Source of the DNA: Phormidesmis priestleyi
Lineage (GTDB): Bacteria; Cyanobacteriota; Cyanobacteriia; Phormidesmidales; Phormidesmidaceae
Assembly: GCA_003242115.1 (NCBI GenBank)
Contig: QBMP01000123.1
Location: 6,391-11,591, forward strand
Reading direction: 5' to 3'
DNA length: 5,201 nt
Shown here: in pieces, positions 1 through 5,201 of the stretch
How the letters are laid out: every line of letters starts with the position of its first letter
Position numbering within the stretch: the stretch's first letter is position 1
Translations under genes and position numbers: made by a program
The notes under the pieces: generated by a model
What the model saw: the letters and a program-made list of their open reading frames with translations, nothing else
The model's database searches: none
What the model was told of the DNA's origin: nothing

Positions 1-963
1 GGCTGTGAGGTGCACTTTTTACTGCGCAGCGACTACGAGTGGGTGAAAACTCATGGCCTGAGTATAGATTCTATTGACGGTAACTTTGTGTTGCCCAGCA
101 TCAGAGCGTACTGCGATCCAGCGCAAATGCCGCCGATTGATGTTGCCATTGTGGCGCTAAAAACAACTCACAATGCTCAACTGTTGAAGCTGTTGCCGCC
201 GATAAAACCCAATGGGGCAGTGCTCTCTTTTCAAAATGGGTGGGAGGTGGAGGCAGCGATCGCTCACCAGCTTAAAACAATACAGCCCGAAACAATACAG
301 CTCAAAACAACAACAGATTCTACACCCACGATTTTGGGCGGACTCTGCTTCATTTGCGCCAACAAAGACGGCCCTGGGCATATTCACCATCTCGACTATG
401 GCCGGATATTACTAGGAGCCCACACCGACGATTATCATATCTGCGCGCCGACCCCGTTGATGTTGCAGATTGCGGATGACTTTACTCGCGCTCAGGTCGC
501 CATAGAAATGACCGATGATTTGCCAATGGCTCGCTGGCAAAAGCTGGTGTGGAATGTGCCTTACAATGGCCTGTCGGTAGTGCTCAATGCAACCACTGAG
601 GCGATGATGAAAGATCAGGCGGTGCTAATGCTGATCACCGCTCTCATGAACGAAGTCGTCGCGATCGCCAATGCCTGGGGTCAGCAGCATCCTAGTAACA
701 CGCCAGCTAGGACTCAAAGATCGCTCCCCCAAGGGCTAATTGAGCAAATGCTATCAAATACAGAAAAAATGGCCCCTTATCGCACCAGCATGAAAATTGA
801 CTATGACGAAGGGCGATCGCTCGAACTAGAAACTATTCTAGGCAACCCAATTCGCACCGCTCAAGCCCTTGGCATAGCTGCCCCCACCATGAAAATGCTC
901 TACCAGCAGCTTTCTTTTTTAAACGCAATCAATACAGCTCAGTCTACCAATTCACACCAGTGA
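1..963 (+). CDS. Ketopantoate reductase family protein (putative 2-dehydropantoate 2-reductase), 5' end outside window
   Basis: Members of this family reduce 2-dehydropantoate to pantoate with NADPH in the cytoplasm, a step of pantothenate and CoA synthesis. The frame is open from base 1. The GTG at 10 lies inside the conserved VHFLLRSDYE stretch, so it is not the true start; the GxGxxG Rossmann motif, roughly 20-25 residues, lies upstream. Numbering from the codon at 10, family residues can be aligned: QNG at 75-77 (Asn like E. coli N98), catalytic-type Lys178 in WQKLVWNVPYNGL with Asn182 and Asn186, and Ser260 followed twelve residues later by Glu272, the spacing of the E. coli S244/E256 pair. 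The C-terminal helical domain is complete and ends in TGA. Residues 88-102 are a repetitive Thr/Gln-rich insert. Cyanobacteria often carry several paralogues, so the family is firm but the pantothenate role is inferred; I leave the symbol blank. Confidence 0.85.
   Translation, partial: GCEVHFLLRSDYEWVKTHGLSIDSIDGNFVLPSIRAYCDPAQMPPIDVAIVALKTTHNAQLLKLLPPIKPNGAVLSFQNGWEVEAAIAHQLKTIQPETIQLKTTTDSTPTILGGLCFICANKDGPGHIHHLDYGRILLGAHTDDYHICAPTPLMLQIADDFTRAQVAIEMTDDLPMARWQKLVWNVPYNGLSVVLNATTEAMMKDQAVLMLITALMNEVVAIANAWGQQHPSNTPARTQRSLPQGLIEQMLSNTEKMAPYRTSMKIDYDEGRSLELETILGNPIRTAQALGIAAPTMKMLYQQLSFLNAINTAQSTNSHQ
271..315 (+). repeat. Three imperfect 15-bp in-frame tandem repeats
   Basis: Three consecutive 15-bp units lie at 271-285, 286-300 and 301-315. 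The first two share their last eleven bases (AAACAATACAG apart from one flanking change), and the third diverges at its 3' end. They encode LKTIQ, PETIQ and LKTTT inside the ketopantoate reductase family gene. The unit length is a multiple of three, so the frame is kept. This looks like slippage expansion in a surface loop after the QNG motif. Confidence 0.75.
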
Positions 964-990
964 AATTGATGCTTGTGAAACTAATGCTGA
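961..990 (+). repeat. Degenerate 15-bp tandem duplication at the gene end
   Basis: Bases 961-975 and 976-990 match at 11 of 15 positions (both begin TGAAA and share ATGCT). The first copy begins with the TGA stop codon of the upstream gene. The next 15 bases, 991-1005, show only weak similarity. This may be chance in AT-rich sequence. Confidence 0.35.
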
Positions 991-1124
991 TTAAGCTAAT
1001 CGTACAAATCATTTAAAAGCGCGATAAATTTGCCTCCTCTCTAGCGAACCGCGAAAGGGATGTAAATCGCACTCTTTGAGCTGAACACAGACTTTCCTTA
1101 GAGTCGTCTCAGCGAAACTTCAGG

Positions 1125-1165
1125 ATGATTGCTTAAGCTAGATGGGTAGATGCTTGAGCAATCAT
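1125..1165 (+). promoter_or_regulatory. Long stem-loop in the msrB upstream region (attenuator or terminator candidate)
   Basis: ATGATTGCTTAAGC at 1125-1138 pairs with GCTTGAGCAATCAT at 1152-1165 along all 14 positions; thirteen are Watson-Crick pairs and one is T-G. The 13-nt loop at 1139-1151 carries most of a TAGATG direct repeat. A modest T-run (TGTTTT) follows. The stem ends 50 nt before the msrB start and begins about 160 nt after the preceding stop. It could therefore be a late terminator for the upstream gene, or a leader structure controlling msrB. It could also be a DNA-level operator, since its core GCTTAAGC is itself palindromic. The pairing is directly visible; the role is inferred. 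The stem is AT-rich and the T-run is interrupted, so strong intrinsic termination is not assured. Confidence 0.5.
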
Positions 1166-1169
1166 TGTT

Positions 1170-1199
1170 TTGGCTGTAGCTGTCTTGGCTGTAGCTGAG
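1170..1199 (+). repeat. 15-bp tandem duplication in front of msrB
   Basis: TTGGCTGTAGCTGTC at 1170-1184 is followed immediately by TTGGCTGTAGCTGAG at 1185-1199, with 13 of 15 bases identical. Only the last two bases differ, and that difference creates a GAGG at 1197-1200, 15 nt before the msrB ATG. The repeat begins four bases after the preceding hairpin. It may be a recent slippage duplication or a paired protein-binding site. Confidence 0.7.
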
Positions 1200-1215
1200 G
1201 CAAAGTCTGAAAGTT

Positions 1216-1746
1216 ATGAAAAAACGCTATTTTTTGCAGACGGGTGCGGCTCTTGTCGGTGTAATCGCCCTATCTCGCTATTGGCCATTAGGCGCAGCCG
1301 AGCCCAAAGCTGCCCTTCAGCCTGCTGCCGGGAATGACCCCAAAGGCAATCACTTTGAAGTGACCAAAACAGAAGCTGAGTGGCGCAAAGCCCTAACGCC
1401 TGCTCAGTTCAGCGTGCTTAGAAAGCAGGATACCGAACGGCCTTTCAGTAGCCCACTAGACAAGCTGACGACCGCAGGTACTTACAGCTGTGCTGGCTGT
1501 AGCCTGCCGCTATATTCTTCTTCGACTAAATTTGACAGCGGTACAGGCTGGCCTAGTTTCTCTGCGCCACTCGACAATGCTGTTGCGACCACTAGCGACA
1601 AATCCTTCTTGATGGCGCGCACCGAAGTTCACTGTCGTCGCTGCGGCGGGCATTTAGGCCATGTGTTTGACGATGGGCCACCGCCTACTGGTCAGCGCTA
1701 TTGCATGAATGGAGCCGCACTCATTTTTACAGAAACTGCAAGTTGA
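1216..1746 (+). CDS. msrB: Peptide-methionine (R)-S-oxide reductase MsrB with N-terminal export signal, one-cysteine type
   Basis: MsrB reduces the R epimer of methionine sulfoxide in proteins back to methionine, repairing oxidative damage. The SelR domain spans about residues 52-173. Zinc-site cysteines are C92/C95 (CAGC) and C140/C143 (CRRC); GWPSF is at 111-115, HLGHVF at 146-151, and the catalytic Cys163 lies in RYCMNG. Position 110, where two-cysteine MsrBs have the resolving Cys (GCGWPSF), is Thr. The only cysteines are the four zinc ligands and Cys163, so regeneration probably needs direct attack by a thioredoxin- or glutaredoxin-type partner, as described for plastid MSRB1. The N-terminus, KKRYFLQ then a hydrophobic run at 9-20 and a small-residue site near A27-A28, resembles a signal peptide with a Lys-Arg variant of the twin-arginine motif, suggesting the periplasm or thylakoid lumen. 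An in-frame TAG at 1192-1194 bounds the start. Ribosome-site options are weak: GAGG at 1197-1200, or GAAAG very close to the ATG. Confidence 0.95.
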   Translation: MKKRYFLQTGAALVGVIALSRYWPLGAAEPKAALQPAAGNDPKGNHFEVTKTEAEWRKALTPAQFSVLRKQDTERPFSSPLDKLTTAGTYSCAGCSLPLYSSSTKFDSGTGWPSFSAPLDNAVATTSDKSFLMARTEVHCRRCGGHLGHVFDDGPPPTGQRYCMNGAALIFTETAS

Positions 1747-1788
1747 TCTGTTTGATTCCGATGGCACTTCAGGCAATCTAGGGCAACC

Positions 1789-1794
1789 TATATT
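1789..1794 (+). promoter_or_regulatory. Weak -10-like hexamer before the membrane-protein gene
   Basis: TATATT lies 16 bases before the ATG at 1811, in the 64-bp gap after msrB. No -35 hexamer stands at a good distance, and a start from here would leave a very short leader. Readthrough from msrB is an equal or better explanation. No terminator hairpin is evident in this gap. Confidence 0.2.
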
Positions 1795-1810
1795 TTTCTA
1801 CTGGTGATGT

Positions 1811-2245
1811 ATGAAACCTGTCTACCAAAAGCTGCGCCCAATTTTCCTCACTGTGCTTTCGTTAGGCGTCGGCTATCTGACTATTAGCGTGACAACCGCT
1901 TTGCTTTACGCAGTTTGGCTCAGCGATGAGGGCCATACTTTTACGTCTCAATTCTTGGCTTTTGCGGCGATCGCGGGGCTGGGTTTTGCGACGCTAAGCG
2001 GCTATCTAGCGGCTTTAGTTGCACAGCGATCGCCAGTCAAACACGCAGCCCTACTTTCGCTAATGCTAACGGTGATTTGGGCTGTCTCTACCTTTTTGTT
2101 TGGTTCTATCGAAACCCTGTTTATTGCGCTGCTAAATATTGCGATCGCCCTTAGCGGTGTCATGACTGGCGGCTGGCTGCGATACATCCAGATCGCAACT
2201 CAACCCGCCACTGAAAACCCAGAAACGCTACCTGCTGAAAGTTAA
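1811..2245 (+). CDS. Small four-helix integral membrane protein of unknown function
   Basis: I do not recognise this 144-residue protein. It has four likely membrane helices at about 11-37, 47-71, 78-97 and 101-124. The hydrophilic tail from about 128 is rich in Pro, Glu and Thr. A short basic loop (AQRSPVKH, 71-78) separates helices 2 and 3. The pattern suggests both termini on the same side, with the basic N-terminus (KPVYQKLRP) and basic loop favouring the cytoplasm. No catalytic or metal-binding motif and no cysteine is visible. An in-frame TGA at 1805-1807 directly precedes the ATG, so the start is well bounded; there is no clear Shine-Dalgarno. Three HIP1 octamers lie within the gene. 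It sits 64 bp after msrB on the same strand and may be cotranscribed, but a role in oxidised-protein repair would be guesswork. Intact frame, codon use like its neighbours and a compact structure support a real gene. Confidence 0.8.
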   Translation: MKPVYQKLRPIFLTVLSLGVGYLTISVTTALLYAVWLSDEGHTFTSQFLAFAAIAGLGFATLSGYLAALVAQRSPVKHAALLSLMLTVIWAVSTFLFGSIETLFIALLNIAIALSGVMTGGWLRYIQIATQPATENPETLPAES

Positions 2246-2285
2246 ACCCTAAAGCTAAACTTTTAGCCCAAATTAAACTTCCAGC
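2234..2285. terminator. Nested inverted repeats between convergent genes (possible bidirectional terminator)
   Basis: The outer arms, 2234-2246 and 2273-2285, pair at 11 of 13 positions. The inner arms GCTAA (2254-2258) and TTAGC (2263-2267) pair perfectly around a 4-nt loop. Both stop codons are in the outer arms: TAA at 2243-2245 for the plus gene, and TTA at 2273-2275 (TAA on the minus strand) for the cupin gene. The position is right for a shared two-way terminator. The stems are AT-rich, interrupted, and lack a strong T-tract, so the function is only a candidate. Confidence 0.35.
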
Positions 2286-2608
2286 CCAAAATAGGTGAGA
2301 ACCAGTGCCTCCTCTCCTGTGTTGCTCACTTCATGAATTTCCCCTGGCGCTACTGCCACGCATACCCCTGGCGCCAGATTGTGAGGCGTGCCATCGATCA
2401 CAATTCGACCTATTCCAGACTCCACAAAAAACACCTCGTGCATATCGTCATGGGCGTGAGCAGTCGCCACCTGACGGGGCAGAAAGCGCGCCTGCGAAAA
2501 GCTCGTCAAATGCGGTAAATCACCTAAACGCAGCATTACCTGCTTTTTGATTTCCTGGTTGTGAGAAACCGTTTCTACCGGCAGATGGCTAAGCGTCGTG
2601 AGCTTCAT
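2273..2608 (-). CDS. Small single-domain cupin protein, metal-binding type
   Basis: This 111-residue protein is a single cupin beta-barrel. Both consensus motifs are intact: motif 1 is HAHDDMHE with His51, His53 and Glu58 followed by G65, and motif 2 is PGEIHEVSN with Pro88, Gly89, His92 and Asn96. These are the usual three-His/one-Glu ligands for a divalent metal such as Mn, Fe, Zn or Ni, so metal binding is likely. Substrate and reaction cannot be read from the sequence; cupins this small include sugar-binding proteins, isomerases, dioxygenases and sensory proteins. No signal peptide or membrane segment is visible, so it is probably cytoplasmic. The start is bounded by an in-frame minus-strand TAA at 2623-2621 and has a good ribosome site. 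It begins 47 bp after the ndhD stop, suggesting cotranscription, and converges with the membrane-protein gene. Confidence 0.9.
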   Translation of the reverse strand: MKLTTLSHLPVETVSHNQEIKKQVMLRLGDLPHLTSFSQARFLPRQVATAHAHDDMHEVFFVESGIGRIVIDGTPHNLAPGVCVAVAPGEIHEVSNTGEEALVLTYFGLEV

Positions 2609-2616
2609 CTGTAGCG

Positions 2617-2622
2617 TCCTTT
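2617..2622 (-). promoter_or_regulatory. Shine-Dalgarno sequence of the cupin gene
   Basis: On the minus strand AAAGGA is followed by 8 nt and then the cupin ATG at 2608-2606. This is the clearest ribosome-binding site in the window. It supports that start and implies independent translation initiation within a shared ndhD transcript. Confidence 0.65.
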
Positions 2623-2655
2623 ATCGTCAATTCTGACTATCAACCCTTATTTCCT

Positions 2656-4245
2656 TTACAGCGAAGGCGCAATAATTTGCTCAGCTCCCGGCATTGTCAT
2701 CACCTTGGAGAGCGGCGCAACATTAGGTACATCGGGCAGCGTTGTTTGAATTTGACTAGCGACTGCGACTGTTTTGGCACTGTAAGTCTGAATCGCTAGC
2801 TTAGGATACAGACCAATGCCGATAATCGGCACCAGCAGACAGATCGCCACAAACGCTTCACGTGGCAAAATATCCCATGAGCGATCGCTTGGCGGTTTGA
2901 CCTCACCCACTTCACCATAGAAAATGCTGCGCAGCATCGACAGTAGATAAATCGGGGAGAGCACCACGCCAACTGCCGCTAGCAGCACAATCGCTGCTTT
3001 AAAGAAGACATTGTAAGCATCGCTAGTGGCCATGCCCAAGAACACCGTAATTTCGGCAATAAAGCCGCTCATGCCGGGTAGTGCCAGCGACGCCATTGCC
3101 CCTGCCGTAAAGAGCGCAAACGTGATCGGCATGGCTTTGCCCATACCGCCCATTTTTTCCATTGAAAGTGTGTGTGTGCGATCATACGTCACCCCAGAAA
3201 GGAAAAACAGTACTGCCGCAACCAGACCGTGAGAAATCATTTGTAGCATCGCGCCGCTCATGCCCAGCGAATTGAAAGCGGCCAAACCGAGGAGTACAAA
3301 GCCCATATGCGCGATTGAAGAATAGGCCATTCGCCGCTTGAGATTGTCTTGGGCAAACGCAGTCAAAGAACCATAAACAATATTAATCACGCCCAACAAG
3401 GCCAGAACCGGCGCAAAATAAAGATGCGCATCCGGCAAAATTTCGATATTCATCCGAATCAGACCGTAGCCAGCCATTTTGAGCAGAACACCTGCCAAAA
3501 TCATCGACACGGGTGCAGGCGCTTCGCTATGGGCATCGGGTAGCCAAGTGTGCAGCGGAAAAATCGGTAGCTTGGCTCCAAAAGCAATCAAAAGGCCCAG
3601 ATAGCAAGCGAGCTGAAACGGCAGCGAGTATTCTTTGGCGGCTAGCTCAGTGAGATTGAAGCTAAAGCCCACGTCGTAAAAGGCTAGCGCTAGCGCTACT
3701 ACCAAAATAAAGACGGAGCAGGTAGCAGTGTAAATAATAAACTTGGTGGCTGCGTACTGCCGCTTTTGGCCGCCCCAAATTGAAATCAACAGGTATACGG
3801 GTACCAGCTCTAGCTCCCACATGATGAAAAACAGCATCATGTCTTGGGCCAGAAACACGCCGAGCTGAGCGCTGAACATCAGCAGCATCATGGAGTAGTA
3901 GAGGCGCGGCTTAAGCTCGACATTCCAAGAGGCGATGACCGCTAGGGTGGTGACTAGGCCGCTGAGAATCACTAGCGGAAAGGAAAGGCCATCGACGCCT
4001 AAAGACCAGCTCAGACCAAATTGAGGAATCCAAGCAAATTCTTCGACGAGCTGAAGGCCGGAGGTACCCATTTGATATTGGGTGGCAAATACATAGAGAA
4101 TGAGGCCAAATTCGACAAGGCTTGCTCCTAATGCGTACCAGCGGATAGTTTTACCGTCCTGGTCAGGCAATAAAGGAATAGGCGTTGCGGCCAAAAGTGG
4201 AAAGATGACTAAAAAAGTCAGCCACGGAAATTGTTCACCGATCAT
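2656..4245 (-). CDS. ndhD: NAD(P)H-quinone oxidoreductase chain 4 (NDH-1 subunit NdhD)
   Basis: NdhD is an antiporter-like, proton-pumping membrane subunit of the thylakoid NDH-1 complex, which moves electrons to plastoquinone in respiration and photosystem I cyclic flow. The 529-residue protein is full length for the family, with about fourteen membrane helices. Key charged residues are present: Glu144 in MWELELVP (E. coli NuoM E144 equivalent), Lys225 in [20 protein letters not shown], Lys256 in LLKMAGYG, His339 in SHGL, and Glu398 in PGMSGFIAE (equivalent to the TM12 glutamate). The N-terminus, EFPWLT-like then [17 protein letters not shown], matches cyanobacterial and plastid NdhD. An in-frame minus-strand TGA at 4254-4252 bounds the ATG; no good Shine-Dalgarno is visible. 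A homoserine kinase gene lies 260 bp upstream and a cupin gene 47 bp downstream. Absence of ndhF or CO2-uptake genes nearby favours an NdhD1/NdhD2-type respiratory paralogue over NdhD3/NdhD4, but this typing is inference. Confidence 0.97.
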   Translation of the reverse strand: MIGEQFPWLTFLVIFPLLAATPIPLLPDQDGKTIRWYALGASLVEFGLILYVFATQYQMGTSGLQLVEEFAWIPQFGLSWSLGVDGLSFPLVILSGLVTTLAVIASWNVELKPRLYYSMMLLMFSAQLGVFLAQDMMLFFIMWELELVPVYLLISIWGGQKRQYAATKFIIYTATCSVFILVVALALAFYDVGFSFNLTELAAKEYSLPFQLACYLGLLIAFGAKLPIFPLHTWLPDAHSEAPAPVSMILAGVLLKMAGYGLIRMNIEILPDAHLYFAPVLALLGVINIVYGSLTAFAQDNLKRRMAYSSIAHMGFVLLGLAAFNSLGMSGAMLQMISHGLVAAVLFFLSGVTYDRTHTLSMEKMGGMGKAMPITFALFTAGAMASLALPGMSGFIAEITVFLGMATSDAYNVFFKAAIVLLAAVGVVLSPIYLLSMLRSIFYGEVGEVKPPSDRSWDILPREAFVAICLLVPIIGIGLYPKLAIQTYSAKTVAVASQIQTTLPDVPNVAPLSKVMTMPGAEQIIAPSL

Positions 4246-4505
4246 TACGATTCACACGGTTACGAGAGCGATAAAGACGCAATCATGCCGAAAAACAGGT
4301 GAGCCTAACGGACGGGCAATAGGGAAAAATACCTATTTGTTGAATGCGCCCAATCGACAGTATACAAAACTTAACCAATCTTTGATCCGAAAAGTATGCC
4401 TAAAGTTGGAAATAACAGATATTGATATGTCTGTAGTAATGCTCTGGTTTATTTGGCTATCTTTCCTTTTCGACGGCTGAGATAAGTCTGGTTATTAGGC
4501 ACACG
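4246..4505 (-). promoter_or_regulatory. ndhD upstream region with a -10-like element at 4359-4364
   Basis: This 260-bp AT-rich gap between thrB and ndhD is long enough to hold an ndhD promoter and leader. On the minus strand TATACT (4364-4359) is the best -10-like hexamer, about 113 nt before the ATG, but no convincing -35 stands 16-18 bp upstream. An imperfect palindrome at 4415-4434 (ACAGA and TCTGT ends) and a 6-bp inverted repeat AATAGG/CCTATT at 4318-4323 and 4332-4337 are visible. I see no thrB terminator with a strong stem and T-run. A separate ndhD promoter is plausible but unproven. Confidence 0.3.
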
Positions 4506-5201
4506 CTATCCGATCAAATCAGCTTGAGCCCCTCGGCTATCAAGACCTAGACGATGGGCCTTGGCTGTAAATGGCTGCGGTGCCCAAGCGGCTTCGATGG
4601 CCTCACAGACAGCCGTTGCCGCATCAGATGGGCATAGTGCTAGCAACGTTGGCCCCGCGCCGCTGATGACTAGCCCCCAAGCGCCTGCTTTGAGTGCAGC
4701 GCGATGAACGTCGTCGTAGCCAGGAATAAGCTTTTTGCGGTAGGGCTGATGGATGCGATCGCGCATTCCCCCCGCAATCCAATCGCCATTGCCGGTGGCG
4801 AGCCCCTGTAGCAGCAAAGCCACATGCGCCGTATTGAACACCGCATCGGCGCGGCTGTATTGAGCAGGCAGCACCCGCCGAGCATCCGCCGTCGATAGCT
4901 CAAACTCAGGAATAATCACTACCGGCACCACTGACTCATGCCAAGGCAAATCGCAAATTTGCAGTATGCCTTGGGTGATTGCCGCCAGCTTCGCCCCGCC
5001 GAGCAAAGCGGGTACCACATTGTCAGGATGGCCTTCAATTTCGTTTGCCAGAGCAGCTAGCACAGGTTCACTGAGCGGCGAACCCGCCAGCGCATTCGCC
5101 CCCAAAAGCCCGCCGACAATCGCGGTCGATGAGCTGCCGAGCCCTCTGGAGAGCGGCACACCCAAGCTAATTTTGATATGCACGGGCGGTGGGGTTTGTC
5201 C
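4506..5201 (-). CDS. thrB: Homoserine kinase (ThrB), 5' end outside window
   Basis: ThrB phosphorylates homoserine with ATP to O-phosphohomoserine, the penultimate step of threonine synthesis, in the cytoplasm. The frame is open to the right edge, reading GQTPPPVHIKISLGVPLSRG; the GTG at 5183-5181 lies within this conserved stretch and is not the start. About 231 residues are visible of a protein usually near 300, so the N-terminal part with the homoserine-kinase PxxxANLGPGFD-type motif is missing. Numbering from that GTG, the GHMP-kinase ATP loop PLSRGLGSSSTA is at 10-21, EIEGHPDNVVPALLGG at 48-63 (Glu50 and Asp54 in active-site positions), STADARRVLP at 97-106, and the third GHMP motif SGAGPTLLAL at 174-183. 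The C-terminus is complete and ends in TAG. The GLGSSS loop together with STADARRVLP identifies ThrB rather than other GHMP kinases. It is transcribed towards ndhD. Confidence 0.96.
   Translation of the reverse strand, partial: GQTPPPVHIKISLGVPLSRGLGSSSTAIVGGLLGANALAGSPLSEPVLAALANEIEGHPDNVVPALLGGAKLAAITQGILQICDLPWHESVVPVVIIPEFELSTADARRVLPAQYSRADAVFNTAHVALLLQGLATGNGDWIAGGMRDRIHQPYRKKLIPGYDDVHRAALKAGAWGLVISGAGPTLLALCPSDAATAVCEAIEAAWAPQPFTAKAHRLGLDSRGAQADLIG

Larger units (their letters stand above)
256..4762. repeat. Eight dispersed HIP1 octamers (GCGATCGC)
   Basis: Exact GCGATCGC palindromes occur at 256-263, 661-668, 813-820, 1967-1974, 2026-2033, 2141-2148, 2881-2888 and 4755-4762. All lie inside coding regions, and three fall within about 180 bp of the small membrane-protein gene. 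High HIP1 density is a recognised feature of many cyanobacterial genomes. It supports all segments having resided in the host genome rather than being recent imports. Confidence 0.95.

Noticed and set aside
10..12. GTG as the start of the ketopantoate reductase family gene
   Set aside because: The frame continues to the left edge and the GTG codes for a Val inside a conserved motif; the NADP-binding glycine motif must lie upstream.
1807..1809. ATG four bases before the membrane-protein start
   Set aside because: It is in another frame and reaches a stop after about 25 codons, with no recognisable product.
2305..2550. Plus-strand open frames opposite the cupin gene
   Set aside because: They are antisense shadows of a gene with both cupin motifs intact, and they show no recognisable domain.
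3682..3697. Repeated GCTAGC units inside ndhD
   Set aside because: They encode an Ala-Leu run in a membrane helix and are explained by codon choice, not by a separate element.
4100..4480. Plus-strand open frame of 126 codons across the ndhD 5' end and the upstream gap
   Set aside because: Its first half is antisense to well-conserved ndhD coding sequence, its composition is unlike a folded protein, and no ribosome site supports it.
4426..4480. Possible 17-residue hydrophobic peptide in the thrB-ndhD gap, plus strand
   Set aside because: An ATG is followed by a short hydrophobic run, but there is no Shine-Dalgarno and no promoter on this strand, so it is indistinguishable from chance.
4670..4903. 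Alternative minus-strand frame inside thrB
   Set aside because: It overlaps the GHMP kinase reading frame in another phase and resembles no known protein.
5181..5183. GTG (minus strand) as the start of thrB
   Set aside because: The upstream codons to the window edge read GQTPPP, which continues conserved homoserine-kinase sequence, so the gene is simply cut by the window.

Overview
This window is cyanobacterial. The palindrome GCGATCGC (HIP1), over-represented in many cyanobacterial genomes, occurs eight times in 5.2 kb, where random sequence would give far fewer than one. Independently, the long minus-strand gene encodes NdhD, a proton-pumping subunit of NDH-1, in a form close to the cyanobacterial and chloroplast versions. 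I cannot name a genus from this sequence. The content is mostly ordinary core-genome housekeeping. I found no mobile element, CRISPR array, tRNA or rRNA.

The left half is read on the plus strand. A ketopantoate-reductase-family gene (1-963) enters from beyond the left edge without its N-terminal NADP-binding glycine motif. A 252-bp gap follows, holding a 14-bp-stem hairpin and a 15-bp tandem duplication directly upstream of msrB. Next come msrB (1216-1746), encoding a methionine-R-sulfoxide reductase with an N-terminal export-type signal and no resolving cysteine, and a small four-helix membrane protein of unknown function (1811-2245).

The right half is read on the minus strand, in transcription order. 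Homoserine kinase thrB (5201-4506) is cut at its 5' end by the window edge. A 260-bp gap, possibly holding an ndhD promoter, leads to ndhD (4245-2656). A small metal-binding-type cupin gene follows 47 bp later (2608-2273) and is probably cotranscribed with ndhD. The membrane-protein and cupin genes converge with 27 bp between stop codons. Nested inverted repeats there may act as a two-way terminator.

The genes do not form one pathway: they cover pantothenate-type NADPH reduction, oxidised-protein repair, threonine synthesis, and NDH-1 electron transport with a cupin. I see no convincing undescribed multi-gene system. The points most worth checking are the exported one-cysteine MsrB with its structured leader, the ndhD-cupin pair, the orphan membrane protein, and the recurrence of 15-bp tandem duplications in the left half.
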